Source: [Zimmermannella] faecalis ATCC 13722 (GTDB taxonomy: Bacteria > Actinomycetota > Actinomycetes > Actinomycetales > Microbacteriaceae). Taken from it: a stretch of DNA of 64,000 nt. Location of the stretch: contig NZ_KB907080.1 of the NCBI RefSeq assembly GCF_000381765.1, forward strand, positions 110,448 through 174,447, written 5' to 3'. This document shows, in pieces, positions 1-8,829 of this stretch; the first letter of the stretch is position 1; every line of letters begins with the position of its first letter. Below the pieces are notes generated by a model. It was given only the letters and a program-made list of their open reading frames with translations, was not told the origin of the DNA and searched no databases. Made by a program: the position numbers and the translations under genes.

Positions 1-2
1 AG

Positions 3-299
3 GTGCCGCGCGTCACGCCTACTGACTGGGGCGTGCTCGTGCTCGTCGCGGTCATCGGGGTGGCGATGCCGTTCTCGGTCGACACGATCGCGGGGCGCAT
101 CACGTCGGCACGCATTATCGGCACGCTGTTCGCGATCGACCCGGCGATGGGCTGCCTCGTTGGCTTCGTCGTGCTCGGGCAGGCGGTGACCGTGACGGCG
201 CTGTGTGGCGTCGGGCTCGTCGCGGTCGCCGGAGCACTCATCGTCTGGATCTCGAAGAAGCCGGCACCGATCGGCGAGCATCCGCTGCCGCCCGAATAG
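3..299 (+). CDS. EamA/RhtA-type transporter, C-terminal end (5' partial)
   Basis: About 98 residues are visible and the frame is open to the left edge, so the gene begins outside the window. The sequence is hydrophobic, with about three membrane helices, then a short polar tail ending IGEHPLPPE. The stretch RIIGTLFAIDPAMGCLVGFVVLGQ matches the second EamA repeat of RhtA-like drug/metabolite exporters, where a similar segment reads as a helix ending in a conserved Gly-Glu or Gly-Gln. The role is probably inner-membrane efflux of an amino acid or other metabolite. The GTG at position 3 is only the first possible codon in view, not a proposed start. Confidence 0.75.
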   Translation: MPRVTPTDWGVLVLVAVIGVAMPFSVDTIAGRITSARIIGTLFAIDPAMGCLVGFVVLGQAVTVTALCGVGLVAVAGALIVWISKKPAPIGEHPLPPE

Positions 300-495
300 G
301 GCCACCTGACAACACGGGTGACCGTGTGTGACGCGACCGTGCGCCAGATGACGGCACGTGAACCGGTGTGACGTGCCGGGTGTCGTGGGGCAGGCACTCC
401 CCCTAGCTTGGCTCGCGACCATTCCACCGGGCGAACGGTCGCGGCCGCCACGCGTCGCGCCGTGCGCATTGCGGTGACTCAGCGGAAGGATGCCC

Positions 496-1731
496 ATGCC
501 CACGACACCCGAACTCCTCGCTCGATTCGCGCCCGTGTTTGCCGCGATCGCCGACGGTGCCCTCGAACGCGAACGCGAGCGCGCCCTGCCGGTCGCAGAG
601 GTGCGGGCGCTCGCCGAGGCGGGCTTCGGCCGAGTGCGCCTGCCCGAGTCGGCGGGCGGGTTCGGCGCGACCGTGCCGCAGCTCGCCGCGCTGCTCGTCG
701 AGCTCGCGGCAGCCGATTCAAACCTCGCGCAGATCTGGCGCGGCCACATCGCGTTCGTCGAAGACGTGCTGCTCTCGCGGCGCAGCGAGTTCCGGGCGCG
801 CTGGCTCGACCGCATCGCGGCGGGCGCCGTGCTCGGCAACGCCTGGAGCGAGATCGGCACGGTCGAGCGCGGCCGGCTCGGCACGAAGATCGACGTCAAC
901 GGCGACGAGGCGCGCGTCACGGGCGAGAAGTTCTACACGACCGGCTCGATCTACGCCGACTACTCCGACACGACGGTCGAGGCCGCCGACGGCACGCAGT
1001 ACATCGCGGTTGTGCCGCTCGCGCAAGGCGGTGTGACGATCAGCGACGACTGGGACGGCTTCGGCCAGCAGCTCACCGGCACCGGCACGATCGTGTTCGA
1101 TGGCGCGACGCTCGACGCCGCCGACGTCGTGCCATTTGCCGATCGGTTCCCGTATCAGACGGCGCTCTACCAGCTCGTGCTGCTCGCGACCCACGCGGGT
1201 ATCGCGCGGGCGGTGCTGCGCGACGCGTCAACCGCGGTGGCGGCGCGCGAGCGCACCTACAGCCACGGCAACGCCGACCGGGTGCGCAACGACCCGCAGA
1301 TTCTGCAGGCCGTCGGCGAACTCGGCGCGACGTCGTACGCGAGCGACGCAATCGTGCAGCGCGTCGCGGAGTCGGTGCAGGCCGCCTACGAGACGGCCGA
1401 TGCGGTGCGCGGCGGGCTCGGCGGCGACGCGGCGGTCGAGGCCGCCCATGACGCCGTCGTCGCGTCGGAGCTCGATTCGGCCCGCGCGCAGGTGACGCTC
1501 TCGAGGCTCGTGCCCGAGGCCGCGACCCGGCTCTTCGACTCGCTCGGGGCGTCGGGTGTGCGCGCGTCGGCCGCGCTCGACCGGCACTGGCGCAATGCCC
1601 GCACCGTCGCATCCCACAACCCGTGGCTCTACAAGGCACGCACCGTCGGCGACTTCGAGGTGAACGGCACCGAGCCCGGGTATCAGTGGACGATCGGCAC
1701 GGTCGCGGCTACGACGCCCGCCGCACCGTAA
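496..1731 (+). CDS. acyl-CoA dehydrogenase-fold flavoprotein, DszC/SfnB-like
   Basis: A 411-residue protein of the acyl-CoA dehydrogenase superfamily. The C-terminal helical part carries DRHWRNARTVASHNPWLYKA, the pattern seen in DszC, SfnB and related flavin-dependent monooxygenases rather than true beta-oxidation enzymes. These use reduced flavin and oxygen on organosulfur or N-hydroxylated substrates; the substrate here cannot be read. The start is chosen at the second ATG (496), because the Shine-Dalgarno GGAAGGA at 484-490 runs into the first ATG (490) but is 5 bases from the second. The gene is monocistronic. Its 3' end overlaps the convergent cupin gene by 23 bases. Assignment to the superfamily is firm; the monooxygenase sub-type is inference. 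Confidence 0.85.
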   Translation: MPTTPELLARFAPVFAAIADGALERERERALPVAEVRALAEAGFGRVRLPESAGGFGATVPQLAALLVELAAADSNLAQIWRGHIAFVEDVLLSRRSEFRARWLDRIAAGAVLGNAWSEIGTVERGRLGTKIDVNGDEARVTGEKFYTTGSIYADYSDTTVEAADGTQYIAVVPLAQGGVTISDDWDGFGQQLTGTGTIVFDGATLDAADVVPFADRFPYQTALYQLVLLATHAGIARAVLRDASTAVAARERTYSHGNADRVRNDPQILQAVGELGATSYASDAIVQRVAESVQAAYETADAVRGGLGGDAAVEAAHDAVVASELDSARAQVTLSRLVPEAATRLFDSLGASGVRASAALDRHWRNARTVASHNPWLYKARTVGDFEVNGTEPGYQWTIGTVAATTPAAP

Positions 1732-2059
1732 GCAGCAGCACCGCGTCGTCGAGCGCGTCGACCGAGTGGCGCTCCGGCGGAATCGCAATGAGATCGCCCG
1801 CCGCGAGCGCCCACTCGTGCTCGGCGCTGTGCAGCCGAACTCGCCCGGCAAGCACCTGCAGGGTGGCCTCGGGCGGGCTGTCGTGCTCGGCGAGTCCCGA
1901 ACCGGCGAGAATCGCGATCGCCGTCTGCCGCAGAATCGAGTCGTGATCGCCGAAGACGGTCGCGGCCGCCCGCTGCGCGCGGCTCGCGCGTGCCTTCTCG
2001 AGCAGGTCGTCGGCGAGCACGGGCAGGCTCCAGGCCTCGGCTCGTTCGGTCTCACGCAT
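1709..2059 (-). CDS. cupin-domain protein
   Basis: A 116-residue single-domain protein. Residues about 50-100 form a cupin: a first motif with His, Glu and Gly around GLAEHDSPPEATLQVLAG, and a second motif around GDLIAIPPERHSV with a Pro pair and one His. The metal ligand set looks reduced compared with the HxH...E...H consensus, so the protein may bind a small ligand rather than catalyse a metal reaction. It is convergent with the flavoprotein gene and overlaps its end. It lies 27 bases downstream of the ABC pair on the same strand and could be read with it. Function unknown. Confidence 0.75.
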   Translation of the reverse strand: MRETERAEAWSLPVLADDLLEKARASRAQRAAATVFGDHDSILRQTAIAILAGSGLAEHDSPPEATLQVLAGRVRLHSAEHEWALAAGDLIAIPPERHSVDALDDAVLLLTVRRAS

Positions 2060-2086
2060 CGGGTGCCTCCCTCGTCGACGAGTGGG

Positions 2087-3856
2087 TCACTCCAGTCTCC
2101 CCCGCGTCTCTCCGCCTGTCGAATAGGCCCGCCACAGTTCGGCGTAGGCACCGCCGACCTCGAGGAGCTCGACGTGCGTGCCCTGTTCGATGACCCGCCC
2201 CTCGGCCATCACGAGAATGCGGTCGGCCACCTGCGCCTGCTGCAGCCGGTGGGCGACGACGATGCCCGTGCGGCCCTCGAGCGCCGCCGCCGCAGCCCGC
2301 TCGAGCCGCGCGGCACCGCGGCTGCCCGACTCGGCCGTCGCCTCGTCGAGAATGAGCACGGCCGGGTCGGCGAGCACCGCCCGGGCGAGGGCGAGCTGCG
2401 CGACCTGCTCGGGGGTGAGGGCGTGGCCGAGCTCGCCGACGACGGTTTCGGCGCCGTGTGGCAGAGCCGCAACCCAGTCGGATGCGCCGGCCACCTCGAG
2501 CGCGTGCGCCACCTCGGCGTCGCTCGCGTCATGCTTCGCGAGTCGGAGGTCGGCCGCGAGCGGGCCCGCGAACACGTGAGCCTCCTGCGAGACGAGTACG
2601 ACGGGGCGCGGATGCGTGCCTGCGAACTCCTCGACGGGCCGGTCGTGCACCGTCACGGCGCCCTCCGCGGGCTCGACGAGCCCGGCGAGCACGACCGCGA
2701 GTGTCGACTTTCCCGCGCCGCTCGCGCCGACAACGGCGACCTGCTCGCCGTGCGCGACCTCGAGCGAGACGTCGTGCACGACGGGCACGTCGCCGTAGCG
2801 GTGCGTTAGCCCGTCGGCGCGGACGTCGCCGCGCGGCCGCTCCTCGATGGGGGCGAGCACGCGCTCGCGCTCCCCCGCCTCGATGACGCCGACCATGCGC
2901 GCGAGGCTCGCGGCGGCCGACTGCATCTCGTCGAAGCTGTGGACGATGATGCCGATCGGATTGAACAGGCGGTGGAAGTAGAGGGCTGCGGCGGTGACGG
3001 CGCCGACGGTCGCGGCGTCGAACGACACGAGGGCGAACCCGACCGCAATGATCGTGCCGAGGCCGACGAGCTCGGCGAAGTTCATCCATTTGCCCCAGGC
3101 GCTCGAGAACCACAGCACGGCGCGCGAGATGCCGCGGGCCCGGTCAGAGGCCGCGACGATGCCGTCGAGGTGCGCCGCCTCGGCCCCGTACGCGTGCACC
3201 GTCGGCAACCCCTCGAGCGACGCGATGAGCGATTCGGCGCGGTCGCCGAACGCGGCACGCTCAGCGTTATAGCGCGGGGCCGCGCGCGGAAGATACCAGC
3301 GCAGCGAGAGCACGTAGACGGGCACCGACGCGAGCCCCGCCACTGCGAGCCACGGGTTGAGCGCGAACAGGCCGGCGATGGTAAGCAGCACCGTGAGGAG
3401 TGCCCCGACCCACGGTGCGAGCAGGGCGACGACGACCTGGCTCACGACGGCGACGTCGTCGCCGACCCGCGCGAGGAGGTCGCCCCGCCCCGTCTCTTCG
3501 AGCCGCCGGGGCGGGAGGCGCAGGGCTGCACCGACGACGTCCTCGCGCATCCGTGCGAGCACGCGCTGGCCGATTCGCGCGACGAGCGCGCCGCTCGCGG
3601 CGCTGAGCACGGCGCTGAGCCCGCCGGCGCCCGCGACCCAGATCGCGAGGATGACGATTTCATGAGCGTCTCCCCCGCGCTGCACGGCGTCGACGATGAG
3701 CCCGACCACCCACGGCGCGACCACGCCGGCGAGTGCGGCGAGCCCCGCGAGCACGACCGTCGCGACCGTGAGCGCGCGTTGCCGACGAACGCTCCGGCCG
3801 AGCGCGCGCCGAATCCCCCGCCCGTTCGCGAGCGGCAGGCGCAGCGCGGCGCTCAT
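2087..3856 (-). CDS. ABC transporter of exporter fold, subunit with intact Walker A/B and degenerate signature
   Basis: A 589-residue half-transporter: six membrane helices (about residues 20-310) and a C-terminal nucleotide-binding domain. Walker A is VVGASGAGKST, the Q-loop VSQEAHVFAG, Walker B AVLILDEATAE and the H-loop AHRL, so ATP binding and the general base are intact. The signature motif is not LSGGQ but HALTPEQVAQ, and the D-loop is altered (ESGSRG). The start at 3856 is set by a 4-base ATGA overlap with the upstream subunit. Motif for motif it complements its partner, so together they form one normal and one dead ATP site. It lies beside a siderophore uptake locus. In other actinobacteria exporter-fold pairs of this type (IrtAB, YbtPQ-like) import ferric siderophores, so import is possible although the family mostly exports. 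Confidence 0.9.
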   Translation of the reverse strand: MSAALRLPLANGRGIRRALGRSVRRQRALTVATVVLAGLAALAGVVAPWVVGLIVDAVQRGGDAHEIVILAIWVAGAGGLSAVLSAASGALVARIGQRVLARMREDVVGAALRLPPRRLEETGRGDLLARVGDDVAVVSQVVVALLAPWVGALLTVLLTIAGLFALNPWLAVAGLASVPVYVLSLRWYLPRAAPRYNAERAAFGDRAESLIASLEGLPTVHAYGAEAAHLDGIVAASDRARGISRAVLWFSSAWGKWMNFAELVGLGTIIAVGFALVSFDAATVGAVTAAALYFHRLFNPIGIIVHSFDEMQSAAASLARMVGVIEAGERERVLAPIEERPRGDVRADGLTHRYGDVPVVHDVSLEVAHGEQVAVVGASGAGKSTLAVVLAGLVEPAEGAVTVHDRPVEEFAGTHPRPVVLVSQEAHVFAGPLAADLRLAKHDASDAEVAHALEVAGASDWVAALPHGAETVVGELGHALTPEQVAQLALARAVLADPAVLILDEATAESGSRGAARLERAAAAALEGRTGIVVAHRLQQAQVADRILVMAEGRVIEQGTHVELLEVGGAYAELWRAYSTGGETRGRLE

Positions 3857-5415
3857 GCGAGCACCCGCCCGCGGTAGTCGGCGTTGCCGTCGAGCAGCGC
3901 GGTGTGGGTCGCGCTCACGGGCCCGTCGGCGCCGACGAACACGACGCGATCGGTTTGCGCGAGCAGCGCCGGGCTCGAGGTCACGACGACCGTCGTGCGC
4001 GTCGCGTCGTCGCGGTCGTGGCGCAGTCGGCGAATGCCCGCAGCAATCACCTGCTCGGTCATCGCGTCGACCGCGCTCGTCGGCTCGAGCAGCACGAGGG
4101 CGGCCGGGTCGGTGTGGAGCGCCCGCGCGAGGGCGAGCCGCTGGCGCTGCCCACCCGAGAGGCTGAGGCCGCGGTCGTGGATGAGCGCGTCCATGCCCGT
4201 GGGCTGCGCCTCGACAAACTCGCGGGCGCCCGCCGCATCGATCGCGGCCGTCGGGTCGCCCGACGCGCCACCGAGGGCGAGGTTCTGCGCGATCGAACCG
4301 GCGAAGAGGTTCGGGCGATGCGGCTCGACGTGCCAGCCCCCGTCGGGCAGCCGCAGGCTCGCGACCACCTCGGCCTGCGCGGCCGGCTCGGCGACGATGC
4401 CGAGCAACTCCCCCGGCACCACCGCGATGTCGCGGCTGGTGCCGGGCCACACATCCTCGGCGACCGCGTCGTCGAGCACGCCGGCGACCCGGCCCGCCGA
4501 CGCCTTCGCCGCCGCGCCGATCTTCAGGTACTCGCCGATCGCCGCGAGCGGTTCGGCGATGAACTGCGCCGCGCCGACGGCGGCAATGAACGAGCCAACC
4601 GTGATCGAGCCGTCGAGGGCGAGCAGTCCCGCGAACGCGACCGACACGGCGAGCACGACGGTCGAGGCGAGCACGCTCGCGCCGAGGTGCAGTGCGTTCG
4701 CGTCACCGGCGCGGATGCCCGCCATCGCGGCCGCGCGGCTCACCTCGCGGTACCGGCCGGTCGCGGTGCGCTGCGCGCCGAGCCCGTGCACGACGCGCAG
4801 GCCCGTCACGAGATCGGTCGCGAGCGCCGAGGCCGCAGCGAGCGTGCGCTGCTGCACCTCGACCCGGCGTGAGATTCGCGGCGAGAGCGCACCGAGCGCG
4901 AGCGTGACGAGCACGGCCGTGCCGATGAGCACGGCGCCGAGGCGCAGATCGATCGTGAGCAGCACGCCGCAGCTCACGGCGAGGGCGGCGCCGGCGCCGA
5001 ACATCCCCGCGAGCCAGACGATGCTCCGCGACGCCTGGTCGGCGTCGGACGACGCGATCGTGAGCAGTTCGCCGTGCGCCCGCCGCGCCCCGCCCGGCCG
5101 CAGCGCGCTCGCCGCGAGCTCACGGCGCAAGTGATGGCTCTCGTCGATGACGGCACCCTGCCCGAACCGCGCGAACCAGCGGTAGCAAAGCGTGAGCGCC
5201 GTGAACAGCGCGGTCAGCCCCGCGAGGCAGGCGAGCAGGTACGGCAGCGAGCGGCCCGCAACGGCCGTGTCGATCGAGATGCCGATCGCGACCGGCACGA
5301 GCGCCTCGCAACTCTGGTGCCCCATGAGGCACAGGGCGGCCGACACGACGCGCGGCCGCTGGCGACGAAGGAGCTGCGAACGCAGGCGGCCAGGCCGCGG
5401 TGATGAATCTGGCAT
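3853..5415 (-). CDS. ABC transporter of exporter fold, subunit with lost Walker A/B and intact signature
   Basis: A 520-residue half-transporter with six membrane helices (about 25-300) and a shortened C-terminal nucleotide-binding domain. Where Walker A should be, the sequence reads ELLGIVAEPAAQAEV: no glycine-rich loop and no Lys-Ser/Thr. Walker B has lost its aspartate (LVLLEPTSAVD), the Q-loop is VEPHRPNLF, and the H-loop histidine is gone (VVTSSPALL). The signature LSGGQRQR is perfect. This half can therefore help hydrolyse ATP held by its partner but cannot hold ATP in the usual way itself. The start at ATG 5415 is preferred over TTG 5424 because AGGA lies 9 bases upstream. It is translationally coupled (ATGA) to the downstream partner. 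Confidence 0.9.
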   Translation of the reverse strand: MPDSSPRPGRLRSQLLRRQRPRVVSAALCLMGHQSCEALVPVAIGISIDTAVAGRSLPYLLACLAGLTALFTALTLCYRWFARFGQGAVIDESHHLRRELAASALRPGGARRAHGELLTIASSDADQASRSIVWLAGMFGAGAALAVSCGVLLTIDLRLGAVLIGTAVLVTLALGALSPRISRRVEVQQRTLAAASALATDLVTGLRVVHGLGAQRTATGRYREVSRAAAMAGIRAGDANALHLGASVLASTVVLAVSVAFAGLLALDGSITVGSFIAAVGAAQFIAEPLAAIGEYLKIGAAAKASAGRVAGVLDDAVAEDVWPGTSRDIAVVPGELLGIVAEPAAQAEVVASLRLPDGGWHVEPHRPNLFAGSIAQNLALGGASGDPTAAIDAAGAREFVEAQPTGMDALIHDRGLSLSGGQRQRLALARALHTDPAALVLLEPTSAVDAMTEQVIAAGIRRLRHDRDDATRTTVVVTSSPALLAQTDRVVFVGADGPVSATHTALLDGNADYRGRVLA

Positions 5416-5507
5416 TGTTCTCAATCCTGAACCCGGCCGCGAGGCGCGGCAAGCGGCCGTTGCGGCGGATGACGGCGGCGGCAGATGACGGCTGCGGCGA
5501 AGACGCG

Positions 5508-5542
5508 AACGCCCGGCCGCGCGGGATGCGCGGCCGGGCGTT
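5508..5542 (-). terminator. GC-rich hairpin after the siderophore-binding gene
   Basis: Perfect 15-base arms (5508-5522 and 5528-5542) around a 5-base loop. There is no U-rich tail, which is usual in high-GC actinobacteria. It sits 14 bases past the stop of the siderophore-binding lipoprotein gene and about 90 bases ahead of the ABC pair, so it separates those two transcripts. Confidence 0.75.
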
Positions 5543-5555
5543 GGCGCGACGGCGG

Positions 5556-6560
5556 CTATTCGGTGCCGAGCGCCTCTTCAATGAGCGTCGGGAGCTCGTC
5601 GGCGGTGTACTGCACCGACAGCGGCGAGTTCGCCGAGAACGCCTGCGAGAGGTCGCCGTCGATCACGATCGCGTGGCCGTCCTGCACGGCCTGCAGCGCC
5701 TGCCACTGGGCGTCGTCGGTGATCTCGGTGGTGTCGATGAAGATCGGGAAGGCCACGATGAGGTCGGCCTCGAACACGTCGAGCTCCTCGCTCGAGACCG
5801 ACGCGGCGAAGCCGGAGGCATCGGCCTCGAGCGCGGCGACCGACGGGTTCTGCGTGAAGCCGTAGGCCTCGAGCTGCTCGAGTCGGCCGTCGCCGGCGAG
5901 GTAGGCGCCCCACCCCTCGGAGGTCTTCGTGCCCACCGTCACGGTCTTGTCGGCCCACTCGGGGTGCGCCTCGGCGATCGCGGCGTTGCTCTCCTCGACC
6001 TGCGCGAGGAGCTCCTCGCCCTTCTCGGGCACGCCGAGCGCGGTCGCGATCATCGTGACCTGCTGGTCGAGGCTCGTGAGGTAGCTCTCGCCACCTTCGG
6101 GCACGCCGACGGTCGGGGCGATCTCGGAGAGCCGTTCGTAGCGGTCGGGGTCGCCGCTCGAGCGCACGTCGAGGATGAGGTCGGGCTCGAGCGCGGCGAT
6201 CGCCTCGTACGAGGGCTCGAGGGTCTCGATGATCTCGGGGGCCTCGTCGTACATGCCTTCGGCCCACGGGCCGACGCCCTCGCCGCCGAAGCCGAGCCAG
6301 TCGGAGGCACCGACGGGCTGCACGCCGAGCGCGAGCGCCGTCTCGGCGTCCGACCAGCCGAGGGCGACGACGCGCTCGGGGGCCTCGTCGATCGTCACGT
6401 CACCGAACGCGGTCGTGACGGTCTGGGGGAACGTGCCCTCGCCCGCGGCGGACTCGCCGTCGGTGTCGGTGGTCGAGCCAGCGTCACCGCCGGTGGCGCA
6501 GCCGGTGAGCAGCAGCGCGGCCGCCGCGGCGGTCGCCAGGAGCCGTCGAGAAATTCGCAT
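5556..6560 (-). CDS. ferric-siderophore ABC transporter, substrate-binding lipoprotein
   Basis: A 334-residue FecB/FepB-type binding protein. The signal peptide MRISRRLLATAAAAALLL ends in the lipobox LTGC, so the mature protein is anchored by Cys to the outer face of the membrane. The mature part starts with a low-complexity Gly/Ser/Asp/Thr linker and then has the two-lobe periplasmic-binding fold (DVTIDEAPERVVALGW, EPDLILDVRS). The start at 6560 has AAAGG upstream and places the basic residues directly before the hydrophobic core. The gene is divergent from the FecCD-FecCD-FecE operon at 6680 and shares the DtxR-like box between them. Confidence 0.92.
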   Translation of the reverse strand: MRISRRLLATAAAAALLLTGCATGGDAGSTTDTDGESAAGEGTFPQTVTTAFGDVTIDEAPERVVALGWSDAETALALGVQPVGASDWLGFGGEGVGPWAEGMYDEAPEIIETLEPSYEAIAALEPDLILDVRSSGDPDRYERLSEIAPTVGVPEGGESYLTSLDQQVTMIATALGVPEKGEELLAQVEESNAAIAEAHPEWADKTVTVGTKTSEGWGAYLAGDGRLEQLEAYGFTQNPSVAALEADASGFAASVSSEELDVFEADLIVAFPIFIDTTEITDDAQWQALQAVQDGHAIVIDGDLSQAFSANSPLSVQYTADELPTLIEEALGTE

Positions 6561-6651
6561 GATGAGACGCCTTTCGATATCGCGCTTGGGGAGGCGCGCG
6601 CAAACAGATTCTTCGCGCCGCGGGCAGAAATCCGCCGACGGATGCGTCGAT

Positions 6652-6670
6652 ACCGGTAAGGCTATCCTAA
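6652..6670 (+). promoter_or_regulatory. DtxR/IdeR-like iron box
   Basis: ACCGGTAAGGCTATCCTAA compared with the DtxR consensus TTAGGTTAGGCTAACCTAA matches at 14 of 19 positions; the right 12 bases match at 11 of 12. TATCCT inside it could serve as the -10 of the operon whose GTG lies 10 bases downstream, which would make that transcript almost leaderless. Iron-loaded DtxR would block both divergent promoters. Confidence 0.65.
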
Positions 6671-6679
6671 GATCGACTC

Positions 6680-7741
6680 GTGATCCGTGCCCACGAGACG
6701 CCGCCCGCGAGCGCGGCCGAGGCCCGCGCCGCAACCCGGCCCGCGGGGCTGTCGCGACGGCTCCTCGGCCTGCTCATCATTTTCGCGTGCCTCGCGGTTG
6801 CGATCATGGCGAGCTTTCTCGTCGGCTCACGCACCGTGTCCTCCGACGTCGTCGTTGACGCCCTCGTGGGCGGGGCAACCGGCTCCGACGCCGACGCGGT
6901 GCGCAACCTGCGGCTGCCCCGCACCGTGCTCGGCCTGCTCGTCGGCATGGCGCTTGGCGTCGCCGGCGCCCTCATTCAGTCGGTCACTCGCAACCCGCTC
7001 GCCGACCCGGGCATCCTCGGGGTGAACTCGGGCGCGGCGTTCGCGGTGGCGATCGGCGTCGGCGTGCTCGGCGTCACGGCGCCGCTCGGGTACGTCTGGT
7101 TCGCGTTCTTCGGCGCGCTGGTTACCACCGTGTTCGTCTACTTCATCGGCGCGGTCGGCCGGGGGCCGGTGAGCCCCGCCCGCATCACGCTCGCGGGCGT
7201 CGCAATCGGCGCCGTGCTCGCGGGCATCACGACCGGTCTCGTGCTCACGAATCCGCGCGGATTCAACGCGATGCGGGCGTGGGAGGCAGGGTCGTTCATG
7301 GATCGCGGCTGGGAGCCGGTGTCAGCGACCGCGTGGTCCGTCGGCATCGGGGTCGTGCTCGCACTCGCGCTCAGCCCATCGCTCAATACGATCGCGCTCG
7401 GCGACGACCTCGCGCAGGCACTCGGCGCGAACATCGTGCGCACCCGCATCCTCGCCGTCGTCGCGATCACCCTGCTCGCCGGCTCGGCGACGGCCATGGC
7501 CGGCCCCATCGCGTTCATCGGCCTCATGATTCCGCACATCGCCCGCTGGATTGTCGGCCCCGATCAGCGCTGGATCATCGCCTACTCCGCACTCCTCGCG
7601 CCGATTCTCGCGCTCACGGCCGATGTCATCGGCCGCGTCGCGCTCCCGAACGGCGAGCTGCAGGTCGGCATCGTCACCGCGATCGTCGGCGCCCCCGTGC
7701 TCATCGCGCTCGTGCGCCGACAGAGAGCGAGCGCCCTGTGA
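6680..7741 (+). CDS. FecCD-family iron-siderophore permease, subunit 1
   Basis: A 353-residue integral membrane protein with about 9-10 helices. Family landmarks are RLPRTVLGLLVGMALGVAGA, QSVTRNPLADPGILG and AGPIAFIGLMIPHIAR, the segments that line the pathway and contact the ATPase in BtuC/FecCD permeases. The GTG start at 6680 follows the iron box very closely. The stop overlaps the next permease start (GTGA), so the two are translated together and are probably made in equal amounts as a heterodimer. Confidence 0.93.
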   Translation: MIRAHETPPASAAEARAATRPAGLSRRLLGLLIIFACLAVAIMASFLVGSRTVSSDVVVDALVGGATGSDADAVRNLRLPRTVLGLLVGMALGVAGALIQSVTRNPLADPGILGVNSGAAFAVAIGVGVLGVTAPLGYVWFAFFGALVTTVFVYFIGAVGRGPVSPARITLAGVAIGAVLAGITTGLVLTNPRGFNAMRAWEAGSFMDRGWEPVSATAWSVGIGVVLALALSPSLNTIALGDDLAQALGANIVRTRILAVVAITLLAGSATAMAGPIAFIGLMIPHIARWIVGPDQRWIIAYSALLAPILALTADVIGRVALPNGELQVGIVTAIVGAPVLIALVRRQRASAL

Positions 7742-8829
7742 GCTACGTTTCGCCCCACGACGTTGCCCGCCGCCCGAAGCGGGATGCGCGCAAGTATCAC
7801 GAGCGCGACGGTCACCTGCGCCTGTGGGTTCCGGGCGGCATGCTCCGCGTTCATCGCCGGGCTGTGTTCGTCTGCCTCCTCGTCGTGCTCGCGACGCTCG
7901 CGCTCGCCGTCTGGTCACTTTGCCTCGGGGACTATGCGCTCTCGGTGCCCGAGGTGGTCACGGCGATGTTCGGCGACGAGGGGTTCACCACAACGCTCGT
8001 GCGCGAGTGGCGTTTGCCGCGCGTCATTGCCGCGATCGTCTTCGGCGCGGCCCTCGCCGCATCCGGTGCGCTGTTCCAGACCCTCACCCGTAACCCGCTC
8101 GGCTCCCCCGACATCATCGGCTTCGCCTCGGGCTCGTACACCGGCGCGATCGTGGCCATCACCCTCATCGGCACGAACACGTTCTCGTCGACCGCGGGCG
8201 CACTGGTCGGCGGACTCGGCACGGCCGTTGTCGTCTACCTGCTCGCGTGGCGCGGAGGCGTGCAGGGCTTCCGCCTCATCATCGTCGGCATTGCAGTGAC
8301 CGCCGTACTCCAGGCGGTGAACACCTACCTGCTGCTCCTCGCCCAGACCGAGGTGGCGATGGCCGCATCCATCTGGGGCGCGGGGTCGATCTCGCTCGTC
8401 GGCTGGGACGAGCTCGGGGTGTCGAGTATCTTGCTCGCGCTCCTCGGGGCGGCGACGGCGTTCACCCTGCCGTCACTGCGCCAGCTCGAGCTCGGCGACG
8501 ATGCCGCGCTGGCGCACGGCGTACGGCTCGAGCCGATGCGCCTCACGGTGCTTGCCGTGGGCGTCGCGCTCGTCGCCGTCGTCACCGCCATCACGGGCCC
8601 AATCGCGTTCATCGCCCTCGCCGCGCCACAGATCGCGCGGCGGCTCACCGCGACCCCGGGCATCCCCCTCGGCACCTCGGCCGCGGTCGGTGCGCTGCTG
8701 CTACTCGCGGCCGACTTCATCGCCCAGCACGTCCTGGGCGGCTCGGTTCCCGTCGGCGTCGTGACGGTCGTCATCGGCGGCGCCTACCTCGTCGCGCTGC
8801 TCATTCAGGAGGCACGGAAACAGCTATGA
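7738..8829 (+). CDS. FecCD-family iron-siderophore permease, subunit 2
   Basis: A 363-residue permease with a 40-residue charged cytoplasmic N-terminus before the first helix. Landmarks: REWRLPRVIAAIVFGAALAA, TRNPLGSPDIIGFASG and GPIAFIALAAPQIARRL. The GTG at 7738 overlaps the stop of subunit 1 by 4 bases, and its own stop overlaps the ATPase start by 4. It pairs with subunit 1 to form the channel for the ferric siderophore delivered by the lipoprotein at 5556-6560. Confidence 0.93.
   Translation: MSYVSPHDVARRPKRDARKYHERDGHLRLWVPGGMLRVHRRAVFVCLLVVLATLALAVWSLCLGDYALSVPEVVTAMFGDEGFTTTLVREWRLPRVIAAIVFGAALAASGALFQTLTRNPLGSPDIIGFASGSYTGAIVAITLIGTNTFSSTAGALVGGLGTAVVVYLLAWRGGVQGFRLIIVGIAVTAVLQAVNTYLLLLAQTEVAMAASIWGAGSISLVGWDELGVSSILLALLGAATAFTLPSLRQLELGDDAALAHGVRLEPMRLTVLAVGVALVAVVTAITGPIAFIALAAPQIARRLTATPGIPLGTSAAVGALLLLAADFIAQHVLGGSVPVGVVTVVIGGAYLVALLIQEARKQL

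Noticed and set aside
408..1451. Overlapping frame in front of and within the flavoprotein gene
   Set aside because: Arg/Ala-rich out-of-frame translation of a clear acyl-CoA dehydrogenase-fold gene.
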